This document shows positions 7,341 to 14,421 of a stretch of DNA of 25,163 nucleotides, in pieces (within the stretch, counting starts at the first letter, position 1; every line of letters starts with the position of its first letter). The notes below the pieces were generated by a model. That model was given only the letters and a program-made list of their open reading frames with translations. It made no database searches and was not told where the DNA came from. Origin of the DNA: Chloroflexota bacterium (lineage in GTDB: Bacteria > Chloroflexota > Limnocylindria > Limnocylindrales > CSP1-4); contig JACDAV010000094.1 in assembly GCA_013695255.1 (NCBI GenBank), positions 1 through 25,163 on the forward strand. The letters run 5' to 3'. Made by a program: the position numbers and the translations under genes.

Positions 7341-8546
7341 TCAGGCGGACGCGGCGACACCAGCCGGAACCGCCGCGAGTGACTGAAGGTATCCGACCTG
7401 GAGATCGGGCAGCGGTCGACCCCAGACGCCGCGAAACGGGATGCGGATGGGAGGTTGACCGGGTCGATCGCAGTCGTAATCGCCGTGCATGGACCCGTTG
7501 GCGTCAAACATCTTCCAGAGCTCGGCAACGAGCGGTCGAGCATACGCAGCCGTCACGTCGTCGATCCGGAGCCCGATCAACGATGGTCGGCCAAGGATGT
7601 GGCCGGCATTGGCGCTGGCCGCAATGAAACGCCGGTCAGCGCCGGTGACGAGGATCGCCGTCTGTGGCTCGACGGCACCGCACACGACCTGGTAGTCGAG
7701 CCATGCGTGCGCGACGACGAGGCCCCGCTCCGCGCGAGCGGGATCGTTCGCCGGCAGCTGGTCCCAGCGCCGCTGCGCGGCACGCCAGTGCGCAAGCGTC
7801 GTCGCCGAGGATGGCGGAACCCCGGAGCCGACCGCCAGTAACGCCTCCCTGAGGAGGGTGTGGACGGCCGCGGACGTCGTCTGCATTCGCTCCGCGATCT
7901 CGCTGACCTTCAGGTCCTCGAGGACGCCAAGCTCGAGGACCCCTCGCTGAGCCGCGAGCAATCGGGCAAGCGCTGCCTGCGTCAGGACGGTGCGGACTGC
8001 GCCCTTGCGCACGGACTCGCCCGCGAGCGCGGGTCGTTCCGGCGCGTCGATGGTCCGGGCAGCGCTCGGCGCAGGCTGTGCGGACAGGCGGGCATCGTTC
8101 GCGAGCCGTCGAGCGGCAGCCTCCACGGCCGCTCCCCCCGCCTCGACCGAAAGGCCGGCCTCGACCGACCGCCGGACCTCGCGGAAGGCCCGCTCGACAA
8201 CCAATTCCGCGGCCGCGCCGTCGCCGAGGCTGCGGGCCGCCAGCCGGTAGGCCGCGACCCCGCTCCGGTCGTAGACTGCCCCCGCCCAGCGAACCTCGAG
8301 CTCGGCGGCTCCCGGGGCCCCATCACGGTAGACGTCGAGCACCACGGTGCGGCGCTGGCCGCCCGCCCACACCCCGTCATGGCTCAGGACAGTCGCCATC
8401 GGGTAGCTCTGGCGTAGGACCGCCTGCATCAGGGCAATCGCCTCGGCGGAGTCGAGATCCCATCGATCCTGCGACACGACCCGGCGAACGCGCTCACCGA
8501 AGCCGACGTCCGACGCCGGGAGACAGACCGGGAGGATCCGGGTCAC
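7341..8546 (-). CDS. Regulator-like protein with sigma-region-4-like HTH and C-terminal PAS-like domain
   Basis: I do not recognise this 401-residue protein as a named family. Three parts can be seen. Residues 1-130 form an uncharacterised domain (for example QSYPMATVLSHDGVW at 46-60). Residues about 190-238 resemble a sigma-70 region 4 or LuxR-type HTH: LTQAALARLLAAQRGVLELG, then SEIAERMQTTSAAVHTLLRE. Residues about 280-390 look like a PAS/MEKHLA-type sensor: TAILVTGADRRFIAASANAG, then LGRPSLIGLRIDDV. The Ala-rich linker at 130-190 is probably disordered. The GTG at 8546 was chosen because reading further upstream gives low-complexity, non-conserved residues; the start is uncertain. A small open frame ends with a GTGA overlap on this start. 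Ligand and targets unknown. Confidence 0.65.
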   Translation of the reverse strand: MTRILPVCLPASDVGFGERVRRVVSQDRWDLDSAEAIALMQAVLRQSYPMATVLSHDGVWAGGQRRTVVLDVYRDGAPGAAELEVRWAGAVYDRSGVAAYRLAARSLGDGAAAELVVERAFREVRRSVEAGLSVEAGGAAVEAAARRLANDARLSAQPAPSAARTIDAPERPALAGESVRKGAVRTVLTQAALARLLAAQRGVLELGVLEDLKVSEIAERMQTTSAAVHTLLREALLAVGSGVPPSSATTLAHWRAAQRRWDQLPANDPARAERGLVVAHAWLDYQVVCGAVEPQTAILVTGADRRFIAASANAGHILGRPSLIGLRIDDVTAAYARPLVAELWKMFDANGSMHGDYDCDRPGQPPIRIPFRGVWGRPLPDLQVGYLQSLAAVPAGVAASA

Positions 8547-8953
8547 GCTGGTGTCGTTCCGACATCGACGATGGTGCTCGCCGTGGCATGGCCTGGGGGC
8601 AGGAACGTGCTGTCGAAGAGGACCCCCACCGCCCATCGAGCCGTTGAGGAGGTCCGTCGAGAAACGGCCCGGGTCTGGTGGCTGGCCATCAGGTCAGACC
8701 CGACACGGGCGTGGGTGGCCGGGCATGCGGATGGGACACGAGCGGGCCGACCTGCCTGTTGCGCATTGGGAGGCGTGCTCGGCGCCGCACCACAGGGCCG
8801 TGAGCGATGTGGACGGCATGCCTCCGCGGGCCACCGTAGAGACTCGCTTGGGCTACCGCAAGTGACAGGTTCATTACACGGGATCCCGGTGCAGACGAGA
8901 GATGGTCCGCGCCGGGCGAAGTGCGCGGCGAGGCACATCTGTATAATGCAAAA
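8547..8953. other. 407 bp region without a confident gene
   Basis: This gap separates the minus-strand regulator from the SorC gene. On the minus strand an open frame of 48 codons (8689-8543) starts with ATG, codes for a basic peptide ending VDVGTTPA, and overlaps the downstream GTG as GTGA; it has no SD and I leave it uncalled. Plus-strand open frames here are Arg/Pro/Ala-rich and look non-coding. I see no FMN or TPP riboswitch signature. The right end holds the SorC gene promoter. Confidence 0.5.
8942..8947 (+). promoter_or_regulatory. Consensus -10 box (TATAAT) of the SorC-kinase-transporter operon
   Basis: A perfect TATAAT lies at 8942-8947 and is followed by GCAAAA and the GTG start at 8954. 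Such a run is very rare by chance at this GC content. The 6-base spacing implies a leaderless transcript. The -35 position (around 8919-8924) shows no TTGACA-like sequence. Confidence 0.65.
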
Positions 8954-9934
8954 GTGCGGAACGTCAGCCCCCCGGAAGCTCACATCGGCACGCTCGTCCG
9001 CGTCAGCCGCCTCTACTACGAGCTGGGCGAGACCCAGGGACGGATCGCGGAACTCGTGGGCGTGACTCGCCCGCAGGTCTCGAAGCTGCTCAAGCAGGCC
9101 CGCGCCGAGGGCATCGTCGAGATCCGGATCCATGACCGGCCGGCCGTCGAGTCGGCCGCGGGTCCGGTGCTGCGGGAGCGCTTCCGACTGCGCGAAGTGC
9201 ACCTCGCCCCCAGCCATGAGGGCCCGGAGGAGCTGACCCGTCGCAGCGTCGGCAGGCTGGCCGCGCAGGTGCTCAGCTCGACCGTGCGCGACGGGGCAGT
9301 CGTCGGCCTCGGCGACGGAGCATCGGTCTCCGCGACGGCGGATGCGCTGCCCGAGACTCCGTCCCCGGTCGCGGCGGCGATCGTGCCGCTGTGCGGCGGC
9401 TACTGGTTCGCTGGCCCGGCTCGCGAACCATTCCGCCGGGTGGCGGAGGCGCTTGGGGCGGCCGCCCACGGCCTCCTCGCGCCCGGACTGGTCGACGACG
9501 CGGCGACCAAGGACGCGCTGATCCGGCACGCGGGGATCCGTAGCGTGCTCGAGCTTTGGGAGCGGCTCGACGTGGCGCTGTTCGGGATCGGCGGCCGTGG
9601 CTGGGGCGCGGGGAGCTTCGGCGACGAGCTCACCCGGGAGCTGGATCGCCGGCAGGCCGTGGGCGAGGTGCTCATCGCGCCGTTCGACCGGTACGGACGG
9701 TTCATCGCCCGCGACGCCCTGCGCCCCCGAACCATCGCCTTCGACGCGGCCGAGCTGCGCCGGGTCCCGGTCACGATCGGCGTCGCGGGTGGCGCCTCCA
9801 AGGTGGCGCCGATCCTCGGCGCGCTGCGGGCGGGCATTGTCACGACGCTCGTGACGGACGCGCAGACGGCCGAGGCCGTGCTCGCCGCCGACGAGGAGAG
9901 TGCCGACCCGCCGCAGCCGGGGCTCGGCAGGTGA
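8954..9934 (+). CDS. SorC/DeoR-family transcriptional regulator with sugar-binding domain
   Basis: A 326-residue SorC-family regulator. The N-terminal HTH is at about residues 14-58 (VSRLYYELGETQGRIAELVG, then TRPQVSKLLKQARAEGIVEI), a textbook SorC pattern. Residues about 62-315 form the effector-binding domain, which in this family binds phosphorylated sugars. Its C-terminal signature IGVAGGASKVAPILGALRAG precedes TTLVTDAQTAEAVL. The GTG at 8954 is preferred over an upstream in-frame start at 8921 because of the TATAAT 6 bases away. The stop overlaps the kinase start as GTGA, so regulator and kinase are translationally coupled. By analogy with LsrR/LsrK and EryD-type loci it probably senses the product of the adjacent kinase and autoregulates the operon; the ligand is not known. 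Confidence 0.92.
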   Translation: MRNVSPPEAHIGTLVRVSRLYYELGETQGRIAELVGVTRPQVSKLLKQARAEGIVEIRIHDRPAVESAAGPVLRERFRLREVHLAPSHEGPEELTRRSVGRLAAQVLSSTVRDGAVVGLGDGASVSATADALPETPSPVAAAIVPLCGGYWFAGPAREPFRRVAEALGAAAHGLLAPGLVDDAATKDALIRHAGIRSVLELWERLDVALFGIGGRGWGAGSFGDELTRELDRRQAVGEVLIAPFDRYGRFIARDALRPRTIAFDAAELRRVPVTIGVAGGASKVAPILGALRAGIVTTLVTDAQTAEAVLAADEESADPPQPGLGR

Positions 9935-11379
9935 CCACGCGCGAGTCCGTCGTGCTCGGCATCGACGTCGGGACGACCGAGACAAAGGCCGGACTTGTCA
10001 CACTGGACGGTCGGCTCCTGGCCCTGGCCCGGGCGGCCCACCCCCTGCGGCCTGGACCAGGCCAAGGGGTCGCGGAGCAGGACCCGGAGGCATGGTGGTC
10101 GGCGGTGTCGCGGACGACCCGCGAGCTGCTGGATCGCAGTCCCGGCGAGGTCCTGGCGGTGGCCCTCGACGGCCACGGGCCCACCCTCACCGCGATCGAC
10201 GCGGCCGGCCGGCCGACCCGCCAGGCGATCACCTGGCTCGATACGCGCGCCTCCGCCGAGCAGGCCGAGCTGACCGAGGTGAGCGGCCTGCGCGGCTGGG
10301 CGCTCGGCGTGCTGCCGGCGGCGCTCCACGTCGAGCGGCACGAGCCCGGCGTCGCGGCGGAGACACGCTGGTACCTGAACACGTGGGAGTTCCTGGCCCA
10401 TCGACTGACCGGGATCGCGGCCACGACGCTCGTCCCCGGCCAGCCGGCACCCGCGTCCCCGGCGGTCCTCGAGCGGGGGATCCCGGCCGACCGGGTGCCG
10501 CCGGCGATCGCGGCCGGAGCAAGGCTCGGAGCGGTGACGGCCGATGCCGCCGACGCGACCGGCCTGCCGGTCGGGACGCCCGTGATCGCGGGCATGGTCG
10601 ACGCCTTCGCCAGCTTCCACGGCGCCGGCATGCTGCAGCCCGGCGACGCGATGGACGCCGGTGGCACGGCCGGCGGCTTCGGCGTCTACTGGGACGGGCC
10701 GGTCGACGCCCGCGGCGCCTTCTGCACGCCGTCGCCGCTCGAGGGTCGCTGGATCGTGGGTGGGGCGATGGCGGCGACCGGCAAGGCGCTCGACTGGTTC
10801 CGCGAGGACGTGCTGGGCTGCGGCCAGACGATCGAGTCGCTCATCGGCGAGGCCGCCGCCGTGCCCGGCACGGACGGGCTGGTCTTCCTGCCGTATCTGG
10901 CCGGCGAGCGGTCGCCGCTCTGGGATCCGGAGGCGCGCGGGGCGTTCGTGGGACTGACGATGGGCCATGGTCGCGGGCACCTCGTCCGGGCGATCCTCGA
11001 GGCTGCCGCGCTGGCCATCCGGCACGTCGCGGAGCCGATCCTCGAGGCCGGCGTCCGGGTCGCCGCGATGCGCGTGTGTGGCGGCCCGGCCCGGAGCGAG
11101 ACCTGGAACCGCATCAAGGCGGACGTGACCGGCTTCCCCGTGGCGGTCCCGCATGTGCTCGAGACCGCGGTCCTCGGCTCCGCGATCGTGGCCGCGACGG
11201 GCGTCGGCGCGCACGCGGACCTGCCGAGCGCGATCGCGGCAATGACGCGGATCGACCGCTGGCTCGAGCCGGATCGCGCGACGGGGGACCGTTACGACGA
11301 CCTCTACGCGCGCTATGCCGCGCTCCACCCGGCCATCGCGCCGATCCTGCGCGGTCGGATCCCGGAGGGGATCACGTGA
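9931..11379 (+). CDS. FGGY-family carbohydrate kinase
   Basis: A 482-residue ATP-dependent kinase of the FGGY family (xylulokinase, gluconokinase and autoinducer-2 kinase belong here). The phosphate-binding loop GIDVGTTETKA is at residues 10-20. AITWLDTRA near residue 100 is the usual substrate-site segment. AGMVDAFASFHGAG contains the likely catalytic base D224. Further on, GLVFLPYLAGERSPLWDPEARGAFVGL is the family C-terminal domain signature, and CGGPARSETWNRIKADVTG near 388-406 is the adenosine-binding region. Length is typical. The GTG start overlaps the regulator stop and the TGA overlaps the ATPase start, so it lies in the middle of a coupled operon. It presumably phosphorylates the substrate brought in by the transporter; sequence does not identify that substrate. 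Confidence 0.9.
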   Translation: MTTRESVVLGIDVGTTETKAGLVTLDGRLLALARAAHPLRPGPGQGVAEQDPEAWWSAVSRTTRELLDRSPGEVLAVALDGHGPTLTAIDAAGRPTRQAITWLDTRASAEQAELTEVSGLRGWALGVLPAALHVERHEPGVAAETRWYLNTWEFLAHRLTGIAATTLVPGQPAPASPAVLERGIPADRVPPAIAAGARLGAVTADAADATGLPVGTPVIAGMVDAFASFHGAGMLQPGDAMDAGGTAGGFGVYWDGPVDARGAFCTPSPLEGRWIVGGAMAATGKALDWFREDVLGCGQTIESLIGEAAAVPGTDGLVFLPYLAGERSPLWDPEARGAFVGLTMGHGRGHLVRAILEAAALAIRHVAEPILEAGVRVAAMRVCGGPARSETWNRIKADVTGFPVAVPHVLETAVLGSAIVAATGVGAHADLPSAIAAMTRIDRWLEPDRATGDRYDDLYARYAALHPAIAPILRGRIPEGIT

Positions 11380-12149
11380 CGAATCGCGCCGGGCGCGTGT
11401 CCGTGGTCGACGTGGCGCTCACCTTCCGTCGATCGGACGGGCCCCTGCTCGCGCTCGACGGGGTCTCGCTTGACGTCGAGCCCGGGGAGATCGTCGCGCT
11501 GATCGGCCCCAACGGGTCCGGCAAGAGCACGCTCCTGCGGGCGATCGCTGGACTGCTGACGCCGGACCGTGGCGGTGTGACGCTGGATGGGCGTCCCGTG
11601 ACCGAGCCGGACCCGGCCGTCGGGCTCGTGTTCCAGGAGCCACGCCTCCTGCCCTGGCGATCCGTAGCCGCAAACATCGCCTATCCCCTCGAGCTCGCCG
11701 GGTGGCCCCGCGCTCGCCGGGATGCCCGGGTCAGCGAATTGCTCGAGCTCGTCGGCCTGGAGGGTGCAGCCGGCGCGCGGCCGTCGCAGCTGTCCGGCGG
11801 GATGCGCCAGCGGGTCGCGCTCTCGCGGGCGCTCGCCCTCGAGCCGCGGGTGCTGCTGCTCGACGAGCCGTTCAGCGCGCTCGACGCCCTGACGCGGGAG
11901 CGGCTCAACGTCGAGCTCCTGGACCTGTGGGCGCGGACCGCGACGACCGGGATCGTCGTGACCCACAGCATCCCGGAGGCGATCTTCCTGGCCGACCGGG
12001 TCATCGTCCTGTCCGCCCGACCGGGTCGGGTCTTGGCCGACCTGCCCGTACCGCTGCCGCGCCCGCGCGACATGTCGACCCTCGACGACGCCGTCGTGTC
12101 GCCTCTCGCCCGCATCGTCCGCCGGCACCTCGAGGACGTGGCCGCGTGA
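11376..12149 (+). CDS. ABC transporter ATP-binding protein, SsuB/TauB/ThiZ type
   Basis: A 257-residue cytoplasmic ATPase driving the adjacent importer. Walker A GPNGSGKST is at 44-52, the Q-loop glutamine at 87 (VFQEPRLLPWRSV), the signature LSGGM at 139-143, Walker B LLLDEP at 160-165 and the switch histidine at 197 (VVTHSIPEAIFLADRV). QEPRLLPWRSVAANI and VTHSIPEA are characteristic of the nitrate/sulfonate/taurine/thiamine-precursor transporter subfamily rather than of sugar importers. The GTG start overlaps the kinase stop and the stop overlaps the permease GTG, both as GTGA. Confidence 0.93.
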   Translation: MTNRAGRVSVVDVALTFRRSDGPLLALDGVSLDVEPGEIVALIGPNGSGKSTLLRAIAGLLTPDRGGVTLDGRPVTEPDPAVGLVFQEPRLLPWRSVAANIAYPLELAGWPRARRDARVSELLELVGLEGAAGARPSQLSGGMRQRVALSRALALEPRVLLLDEPFSALDALTRERLNVELLDLWARTATTGIVVTHSIPEAIFLADRVIVLSARPGRVLADLPVPLPRPRDMSTLDDAVVSPLARIVRRHLEDVAA

Positions 12150-12895
12150 CGCGCATCGGCGCGATCACGGTCCTCGGCGCCTTTGTCGTCGCGCTCGCCG
12201 GCTGGAAGGCGATCGTCGTCGTCGGTGGGCTGCCGCCGTTCATCCTGCCGCCGCCGGAAGCCGTCGCCGGCCGCCTCGTCGAAGCGCTGGCGGAGGGAAC
12301 GATCACGCCCCACTTCGCGGCGACGCTCGTCGAGGTCGTGCTCGGGTTCGCCGTCGGGGCGGGCCTTGCACTGGTCATCGGTTATGGCCTCGCCCGCTCG
12401 GCACTCGTCGAGCGGCTGCTCTCGCCCTACCTGGTGGCCGCGCAGGCGACGCCGATCCTCGCCCTCGCGCCGCTGCTGGCGCTGTGGTTCGGCCCCGGCC
12501 TCCTCAGCAAGGTCGTCATCTGCGCGCTGATCGTCTTCTTCCCGGTCGCGGTGGCGACGATGGTCGGGATCCGATCGGTGGACGCCGGGCTGCTCGAGCT
12601 CGGCCGCAGCCTGCGGGCCACCCGCCGCCAGGTCCTGACCACCCTCGAGATCCCCGCCGCGCTGCCGAGCATCCTCGGCGGGATGCGGGTCGGCGTGACG
12701 CTCGCCGTCGTCGGCGCGATCGTGGGCGAGTGGGCGGGGGCGGAGCGCGGTCTCGGCGTGCTCGTCAACCTGGCGCGCGGGAGCCTCTTCGACATCCCGC
12801 TCATGTTCGCGACCCTGGTCACGATCGCGGCGCTCGGCGTCGCGCTGTACCTCCTCGTCATCCTCGTCGAGCGCCGGCTGGTCGGCGCCCGGTAA
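12146..12895 (+). CDS. ABC transporter permease, SsuC/ThiX type
   Basis: A 249-residue inner-membrane permease with about six helices. The first is at residues 5-25. The region PPFILPPPEAVAGRLVEAL near 30-48 is typical of SsuC/TauC-like permeases. The coupling EAA loop, which docks on the ATPase, runs LLELGRSLRATRRQVLTTLEIPAALPSILGGMRVG near residues 148-182. VGAIVGEWAGAERGLGVLV follows. Its start overlaps the ATPase stop by four bases, and the binding-protein gene begins 20 bases after its stop. It provides the pore of the importer. Confidence 0.92.
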   Translation: MTRIGAITVLGAFVVALAGWKAIVVVGGLPPFILPPPEAVAGRLVEALAEGTITPHFAATLVEVVLGFAVGAGLALVIGYGLARSALVERLLSPYLVAAQATPILALAPLLALWFGPGLLSKVVICALIVFFPVAVATMVGIRSVDAGLLELGRSLRATRRQVLTTLEIPAALPSILGGMRVGVTLAVVGAIVGEWAGAERGLGVLVNLARGSLFDIPLMFATLVTIAALGVALYLLVILVERRLVGAR

Positions 12896-12915
12896 TCAAG
12901 ATCGGAGACCCGCCC

Positions 12916-13944
12916 ATGCCCTCGCGCCGCCCGCTCGCCGCCCTCGCCGCCGCCCTGTCGATCGCCGTGGCGGCCGGCGCCTGCACCGTGGGCGCGTCGA
13001 GCCCGCCCGCCGCCTCGTCGACCCCCGTGACCCCCCTGACGGTCGGGCTCGGCTTCATCCCGAGCGTCCAGTTCGCGCCCTTCTACCTCGCCCAGCAGGC
13101 GGGCTTCTACCGCGAGGCCGGGCTCGAGGTGACGTTCCAGAACAAGATCGACCCGGATCTCGTCACGCTCGTGGGCCAGGGCGCCGTCGACGTCGGGCTG
13201 GCCGACGGCACGAGCGTCATCCCGGCCGTCAGCCAGGGCATCCCGATCCGGTACGTCGCCTCGGTCTACCGCGCGTTCCCGTCGATCGTGTTCGCCAAGG
13301 CGTCGAGCGGGATCGAGGGGCCGGAGGATCTGGCCGGGCGCAAGCTGGGCATCCCGGGCCGGTACGGCTCCTCGTGGATCATGCTCCAGGCGCTGCTCCA
13401 ATCGGCGGACCTCACGGCCGACGACCTCGAGATCCACGAGTACCCCGACTTCGGGCAGGGGGTCGCCGTCCAGGAGGACGCCGTCGACGCCGCGACCGGC
13501 TTCGTCAACAACGAGCCCGTCCAGCTCGAGCTGACCGGCGAGGACGCGGTGGTGCTGCGGGTCGACGACGTCGTGCCGCTGCCGGGCCCCGGCCTGATCG
13601 CCGGGACCGGGACGCTCGAGACGAAGCGTGATGCGGTGCAGGCGTTCGTGGCGGCGACGCTGCGGGCGATGGGGGCGATCGCCGACGATCCGTCTCGCGG
13701 CGTGGACGCGGCGATCGCCGCGGTCCCGGACCTCGCCCAAAACCGCGCCACCCAGGAGGCGATCCTCGACGCGACGATCGAGGCGTGGCGGGGCGACGAC
13801 GAGGGCGACGGCGCAGGCGCCATGGGGGCCATCGACACCGGCGCATGGCAGCAGTCGATCGCGTTCATGACCGAGCTCGGGCTGGTGCCCAACCCGGTCA
13901 CGGTCGAGCAGGTCGTCGACACGTCGCTCCTGCCGGCGGGATAG
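12916..13944 (+). CDS. NMT1/ThiY-like ABC substrate-binding lipoprotein
   Basis: A 342-residue extracytoplasmic binding protein anchored as a lipoprotein: basic start, hydrophobic stretch, and lipobox AAGAC with the lipidated cysteine at 23. The NMT1/THI5-like fold is shown by LTVGLGFIPSVQFAPFYLAQ followed by AGFYREAGLEV near residues 36-75, VDVGLADGTSVIPA, and FVNNEPVQLEL. The last resembles the segment seen in ThiY (formyl-aminopyrimidine) and RibY (riboflavin) binding proteins. Members of the fold also bind sulfonates and nitrate, so the ligand stays open. GGAG at 12904-12907 is a weak SD for the ATG at 12916. It closes an operon that begins with a sugar-type regulator and kinase, an odd partnership for this fold. 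Confidence 0.9.
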   Translation: MPSRRPLAALAAALSIAVAAGACTVGASSPPAASSTPVTPLTVGLGFIPSVQFAPFYLAQQAGFYREAGLEVTFQNKIDPDLVTLVGQGAVDVGLADGTSVIPAVSQGIPIRYVASVYRAFPSIVFAKASSGIEGPEDLAGRKLGIPGRYGSSWIMLQALLQSADLTADDLEIHEYPDFGQGVAVQEDAVDAATGFVNNEPVQLELTGEDAVVLRVDDVVPLPGPGLIAGTGTLETKRDAVQAFVAATLRAMGAIADDPSRGVDAAIAAVPDLAQNRATQEAILDATIEAWRGDDEGDGAGAMGAIDTGAWQQSIAFMTELGLVPNPVTVEQVVDTSLLPAG

Positions 13945-13990
13945 GTGCGAACGGGCGCGGGTGTTGCCAGCAGGGATCGCCGATTTCGGG

Positions 13991-14041
13991 CATACTTCGA
14001 GCCCCCGCGCTCCGTCTCGCGCCCAGGGATTCCCAGGAGGT
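13991..14041 (+). promoter_or_regulatory. Possible -10 box and strong Shine-Dalgarno for the small Cys/His protein
   Basis: CATACT at 13991-13996 could serve as a -10 box (4 of 6 consensus bases). AGGAGGT at 14035-14041 is a near-perfect SD four bases before the GTG at 14046, and is the main reason for calling the small gene. Confidence 0.4.
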
Positions 14042-14045
14042 CCGC

Positions 14046-14246
14046 GTGAACCCTCGCTCGTCCGCATCATCTCTTCGCTCCGCGACCGCGGTCGAGCCGC
14101 CGTTCAAGCACGTGATCGAGACGTATGTTCACAAGGCGCAGACCATCACCTGCGTCTGCGGCTGGCACGGGTCGTGTGCGCCTGGCGATCGCGGAGCGTC
14201 CCCGTGGACGGAGCACTTGGCGCTCTACCGGACCAAGAAGCGCTGA
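14046..14246 (+). CDS. Small Cys/His protein, possible zinc-binding (66 aa)
   Basis: I do not recognise this family. The 66-residue product has a flexible Ser/Arg-rich first 18 residues and then a compact region: FKHVIETYVHKAQTITCVCG, then WHGSCAPGDRGASPW and TEHLALYRTKKR. The arrangement C-x-C-x3-H-x3-C, with a further histidine near position 58, could ligate one zinc ion. The basic tail could contact nucleic acid. The GTG at 14046 is supported by AGGAGGT four bases upstream. No membrane segment or signal peptide is present. It lies alone between the transporter operon and the guanine deaminase, 101 bases after the former's stop. Confidence 0.6.
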   Translation: MNPRSSASSLRSATAVEPPFKHVIETYVHKAQTITCVCGWHGSCAPGDRGASPWTEHLALYRTKKR

Positions 14247-14282
14247 TGCTCCGCGGCGCCGGACGCCGCTGAGCCGCGCTCT

Positions 14283-14340
14283 GTCGCCGGGCTGCGGGAC
14301 GTCGCCGGGCTGCGGGACGTCGCCGGGCCGCCTGCGGGAC
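14283..14340. repeat. Tandem repeat of GTCGCCGGGCTGCGGGAC, three units
   Basis: Two perfect 18-base units occupy 14283-14300 and 14301-14318. A third at 14319-14340 is lengthened by four bases. The tract lies in the 175 bp between the small-protein stop and the deaminase start, about 70 bases upstream of the deaminase -10 box. Its GC content would allow structure in RNA, but no T-run follows. Confidence 0.75.
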
Positions 14341-14407
14341 GCCGGCGGGCTACTGGATCCTCGCGCCGCTGACACCGGGCGCCTCCGGAGCCGCCGAACC
14401 GCTCTGC

Positions 14408-14413
14408 TAGCAT
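14408..14413 (+). promoter_or_regulatory. -10 box of the guanine deaminase gene, leaderless arrangement
   Basis: TAGCAT at 14408-14413 is followed by 8 bases and GTG at 14422, then immediately by ATG at 14425. The spacing matches the other leaderless starts of the window and favours the GTG. Confidence 0.45.
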
Positions 14414-14421
14414 CGGCCGCC

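Noticed and set aside
8547..8953. FMN or TPP riboswitch ahead of the NMT1-type transporter operon
   Set aside because: No conserved RFN or THI-element segments are recognisable, and the promoter directly abuts the GTG, leaving no leader.
8571..9065. Plus-strand open frame of 164 codons across the SorC promoter
   Set aside because: It runs through the TATAAT promoter and into the SorC HTH in another frame; the composition is not protein-like.
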